From positions 1 to 15,993 of the forward strand of contig CAMTDY010000052.1 in NCBI GenBank assembly GCA_947070915.1: a DNA stretch of 15,993 nucleotides, in the 5' to 3' direction. Under the pieces are notes generated by a model. It was not told the origin of the DNA, made no database searches, and saw nothing but the letters and a program-made list of their open reading frames with translations. This document shows, in pieces, positions 14,933-15,993 of this stretch (positions are counted from its first letter, which is position 1; every line of letters begins with the position of its first letter). The DNA comes from an uncultured Roseburia sp. (lineage in GTDB: Bacteria; Bacillota; Clostridia; Lachnospirales; Lachnospiraceae). The position numbers were made by a program, and so were the translations under genes.

Positions 14933-15313
14933 ATGGATATTACATTGACACTTGGCGAAGTACTAAATCTGAACCAGACCTTAAAAGCGGTCATCGACGA
15001 TAATAAAGCAAAGGTAGATCCCCTGTTCAAATTCAAACTGCTGGGGATCATGAAAGCCGCTGAAACCCATGTGGCAAACTTTGAGACAATACGAAACGAG
15101 AAGATCATGGAATATGGCAAAGAGGCCGAGGATGGCAGCATCCAGATCCCAAAAGAGGATAAAGACGCAGTCAAACAGTTTAACGACAGTTTGATACAGA
15201 TCATCAACAGCCAGGTAACCATAAACATAGACCGGTTAAAAGCAACGGATGTATTTAACAAGGGCGTGAAAGCAGAACACCTGATAGGCCTGTATCCCAT
15301 TATGGAAGGATGA
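14933..15313 (+). CDS. Small phage protein, DUF1617-like
   Basis: 126 residues, soluble and helical. The layout is an N-terminal LTLGEVLNLNQTLKAVI, then LFKFKLLGIMKAAETHVANFETIRNEKIMEYG, an acidic turn (AEDGSIQIPKED) and a C-terminal helical and beta tail. This matches a family of short phage proteins (I recall DUF1617) with the pattern leu-rich start, E-T-R-x-x-x-x-x-x-Y-G, acidic loop, I/V-x-V/I end. Their function is not firmly known; they sit among phage structural or lysis genes. AAGGAG at 14918-14923 precedes the ATG, 13 bases after the endolysin stop. Confidence 0.72.
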   Translation: MDITLTLGEVLNLNQTLKAVIDDNKAKVDPLFKFKLLGIMKAAETHVANFETIRNEKIMEYGKEAEDGSIQIPKEDKDAVKQFNDSLIQIINSQVTINIDRLKATDVFNKGVKAEHLIGLYPIMEG

Positions 15314-15369
15314 CCCCAGTTTTCACTAACTCGTTTGTGCGGAAAATGCAGCACAGAAAGGAAGATTTT

Positions 15370-15522
15370 ATGTTTAAAGCTATTAGGGAATATTTTAAAT
15401 TGAGAAAATTGTACAAAGACTCGAAGAAAGTACTTATGGTCAACGCGGCAGAAGTGATCGCTTCGATCAAGAATATTACAGCCATCCTGGAACAGCTGAT
15501 GGAGGCAGAAAAAGAGGGATGA
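15370..15522 (+). CDS. Very small protein, last gene of the rightward unit
   Basis: 50 residues: a basic N-terminal half (MFKAIREYFKLRKLYKDSKK) and an amphipathic helix (VNAAEVIASIKNITAILEQLM) ending acidic. I do not recognise it. AAAGGAAG at 15357-15364 is 5 bases before the ATG at 15370. A longer version starting at 15310, overlapping the previous stop as ATGA, is possible but adds a poorly supported 20-residue leader. The stop is 8 bases before the terminator stem. A short membrane-surface or regulatory peptide is possible. Confidence 0.6.
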   Translation: MFKAIREYFKLRKLYKDSKKVLMVNAAEVIASIKNITAILEQLMEAEKEG

Positions 15523-15530
15523 TCTATAGT

Positions 15531-15568
15531 GGAAGCCGGCGCGCAGCTGGCTTCCAGATGTTTTTTTT
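15531..15568 (+). terminator. Intrinsic terminator ending the rightward unit
   Basis: GGAAGCCGGC (15531-15540), loop GCGCA, and GCTGGCTTCC (15546-15555) form a 10-pair stem with one G-U; the T-run is 15561-15568, after 5 intervening bases. It begins 8 bases after the last stop codon and marks the right edge of the phage-like cassette. Confidence 0.85.
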
Positions 15569-15578
15569 ATGATTAGAT

Positions 15579-15920
15579 CTAATTTCCAAAAACTTTAATA
15601 CTATTTTCTTTTTTCTTATCCTTCAAATATGCAGATATAATAAACAAAACAAAAAATAGAATAGAAGTTACTATTGTTATATTCTTTACTATACAAAATG
15701 TCTGTCCATTTTCGATCAAGTCATAATTTATGTCTCCATAATGATAAGACTCCAGCTCCTGGTCTACATATTTTGTTGTAGTAACTTTTGCTCTTTCAAC
15801 CTCGAATTCTTCTCCACACTCATGGAGCCATCCTAGAGAAATGAGTAAAAAGAATACAGAAAAAAATGTTAAAATCCCAAAAAACTTAAACAAACTTTTG
15901 AAAACAAAATAATTATTCAT
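15579..15920 (-). CDS. Two-TM membrane protein at the contig end (5' end uncertain)
   Basis: Read from ATG at 15920 it encodes 113 residues. One hydrophobic segment is at about 9-32 (LFKFFGILTFFSVFFLLISL), a polar, acidic loop at 33-72 contains KVTTTKYVDQELESYHYG, and a second segment is at about 75-95 (VTSILFFVLFIISAYL), followed by a lysine-rich tail. The family is not recognised. It is notably AT-rich compared with the genes to its left and points towards them. No good ribosome site precedes 15920. An ATG at 15947 would add nine residues; anything beyond is encoded by adapter, so the true gene may be cut off at its 5' end. Confidence 0.6.
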   Translation of the reverse strand: MNNYFVFKSLFKFFGILTFFSVFFLLISLGWLHECGEEFEVERAKVTTTKYVDQELESYHYGDINYDLIENGQTFCIVKNITIVTSILFFVLFIISAYLKDKKKENSIKVFGN

Positions 15921-15947
15921 GCTTTTGGGGATTGGGTTACCACACAT

Positions 15948-15993
15948 CTGTCTCTTATACACATCTCCGAGCCCACGAGACGGAGCTACATCT
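15948..15993. other. Illumina Nextera adapter and index (not genomic)
   Basis: CTGTCTCTTATACACATCT (15948-15966) is the Nextera mosaic end, CCGAGCCCACGAGAC (15967-15981) the read-2 side adapter, GGAGCTAC (15982-15989) an eight-base i7-type index, and ATCT (15990-15993) the start of the flow-cell primer. These bases are read-through contamination left at the contig end. Confidence 0.98.

Noticed and set aside
15572..15583. Perfect 12-base palindrome ATTAGATCTAAT after the last terminator, considered as an operator or attachment core.
   Set aside because: No second copy seen at the left border and no flanking symmetry; it is short and AT-rich and overlaps a stop codon.
1..15993. CRISPR arrays, tRNA or rRNA genes, insertion sequences, and direct repeats that could serve as attachment sites.
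   Set aside because: No regularly spaced repeats, no tRNA-like or rRNA-like sequence, no transposase or integrase, and no matching repeats at the two ends of the cassette were seen.

Overview
The window looks like chromosomal DNA from a Gram-positive, low-to-mid GC member of the Clostridia, probably a gut Lachnospiraceae. The reasons are strong AGGAGG-type ribosome binding sites, consensus sigma-A promoters, a RecN with Firmicutes-like sequence, bacterial Ig-like (BIG2) surface proteins, and phage-type proteins of the kind seen in gut Clostridia. The right end is the end of an assembled contig: the last 46 bases are Illumina Nextera adapter plus an index, not genome.

Left flank (1-5639), ordinary chromosome. 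The minus strand carries the first 288 codons of recN (TTG start, running off the left end). Immediately upstream of it is a 1305-residue exported protein built of BIG2 repeats. A perfect sigma-A promoter at 4990-5018 drives this pair. A divergent extended -10 promoter at 5046-5074 drives a small secreted protein with a YHYH-type histidine motif and a peptidoglycan-binding domain. A 114-base nested inverted repeat (5526-5639) closes this region.

Central element (5674-15568), about 10 kb in two divergent transcription units. The leftward unit encodes a sigma-70-like factor, a DUF262 (ParB/GmrSD-type) protein and a 112-residue protein. Its promoter is TTGACA-N17-TATAAT with a complete GAAC-N4-GTTC LexA box inside the spacer, so it should be SOS-inducible. 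The rightward unit encodes a 195-residue unknown, an 873-residue protein resembling eukaryotic-type RNA-dependent RNA polymerases (GSDQDSD in place of GSDLDGD), a 250-residue phage-like unknown, a tail-tube-like protein, and an intrinsic terminator. After the terminator come a zinc-ribbon protein, two holin-like membrane proteins, an Amidase_3 endolysin and two small proteins, then a second terminator. No integrase, terminase, portal, capsid, sheath or tape-measure gene is visible, although both transcription units end inside the window.

Proposed working (inference): DNA damage relieves LexA, the element's sigma factor and DUF262 protein are made, and the sigma factor or the RDR-like polymerase switches on the rightward unit. 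That unit makes a tube-like protein and a holin/endolysin lysis set. This would be a compact, capsid-less, phage-derived lysis and tube cassette with its own transcription apparatus. It is the most interesting object in the window.

Right flank: a terminator, then an AT-rich leftward gene for a two-TM membrane protein that reaches the adapter-contaminated contig end.
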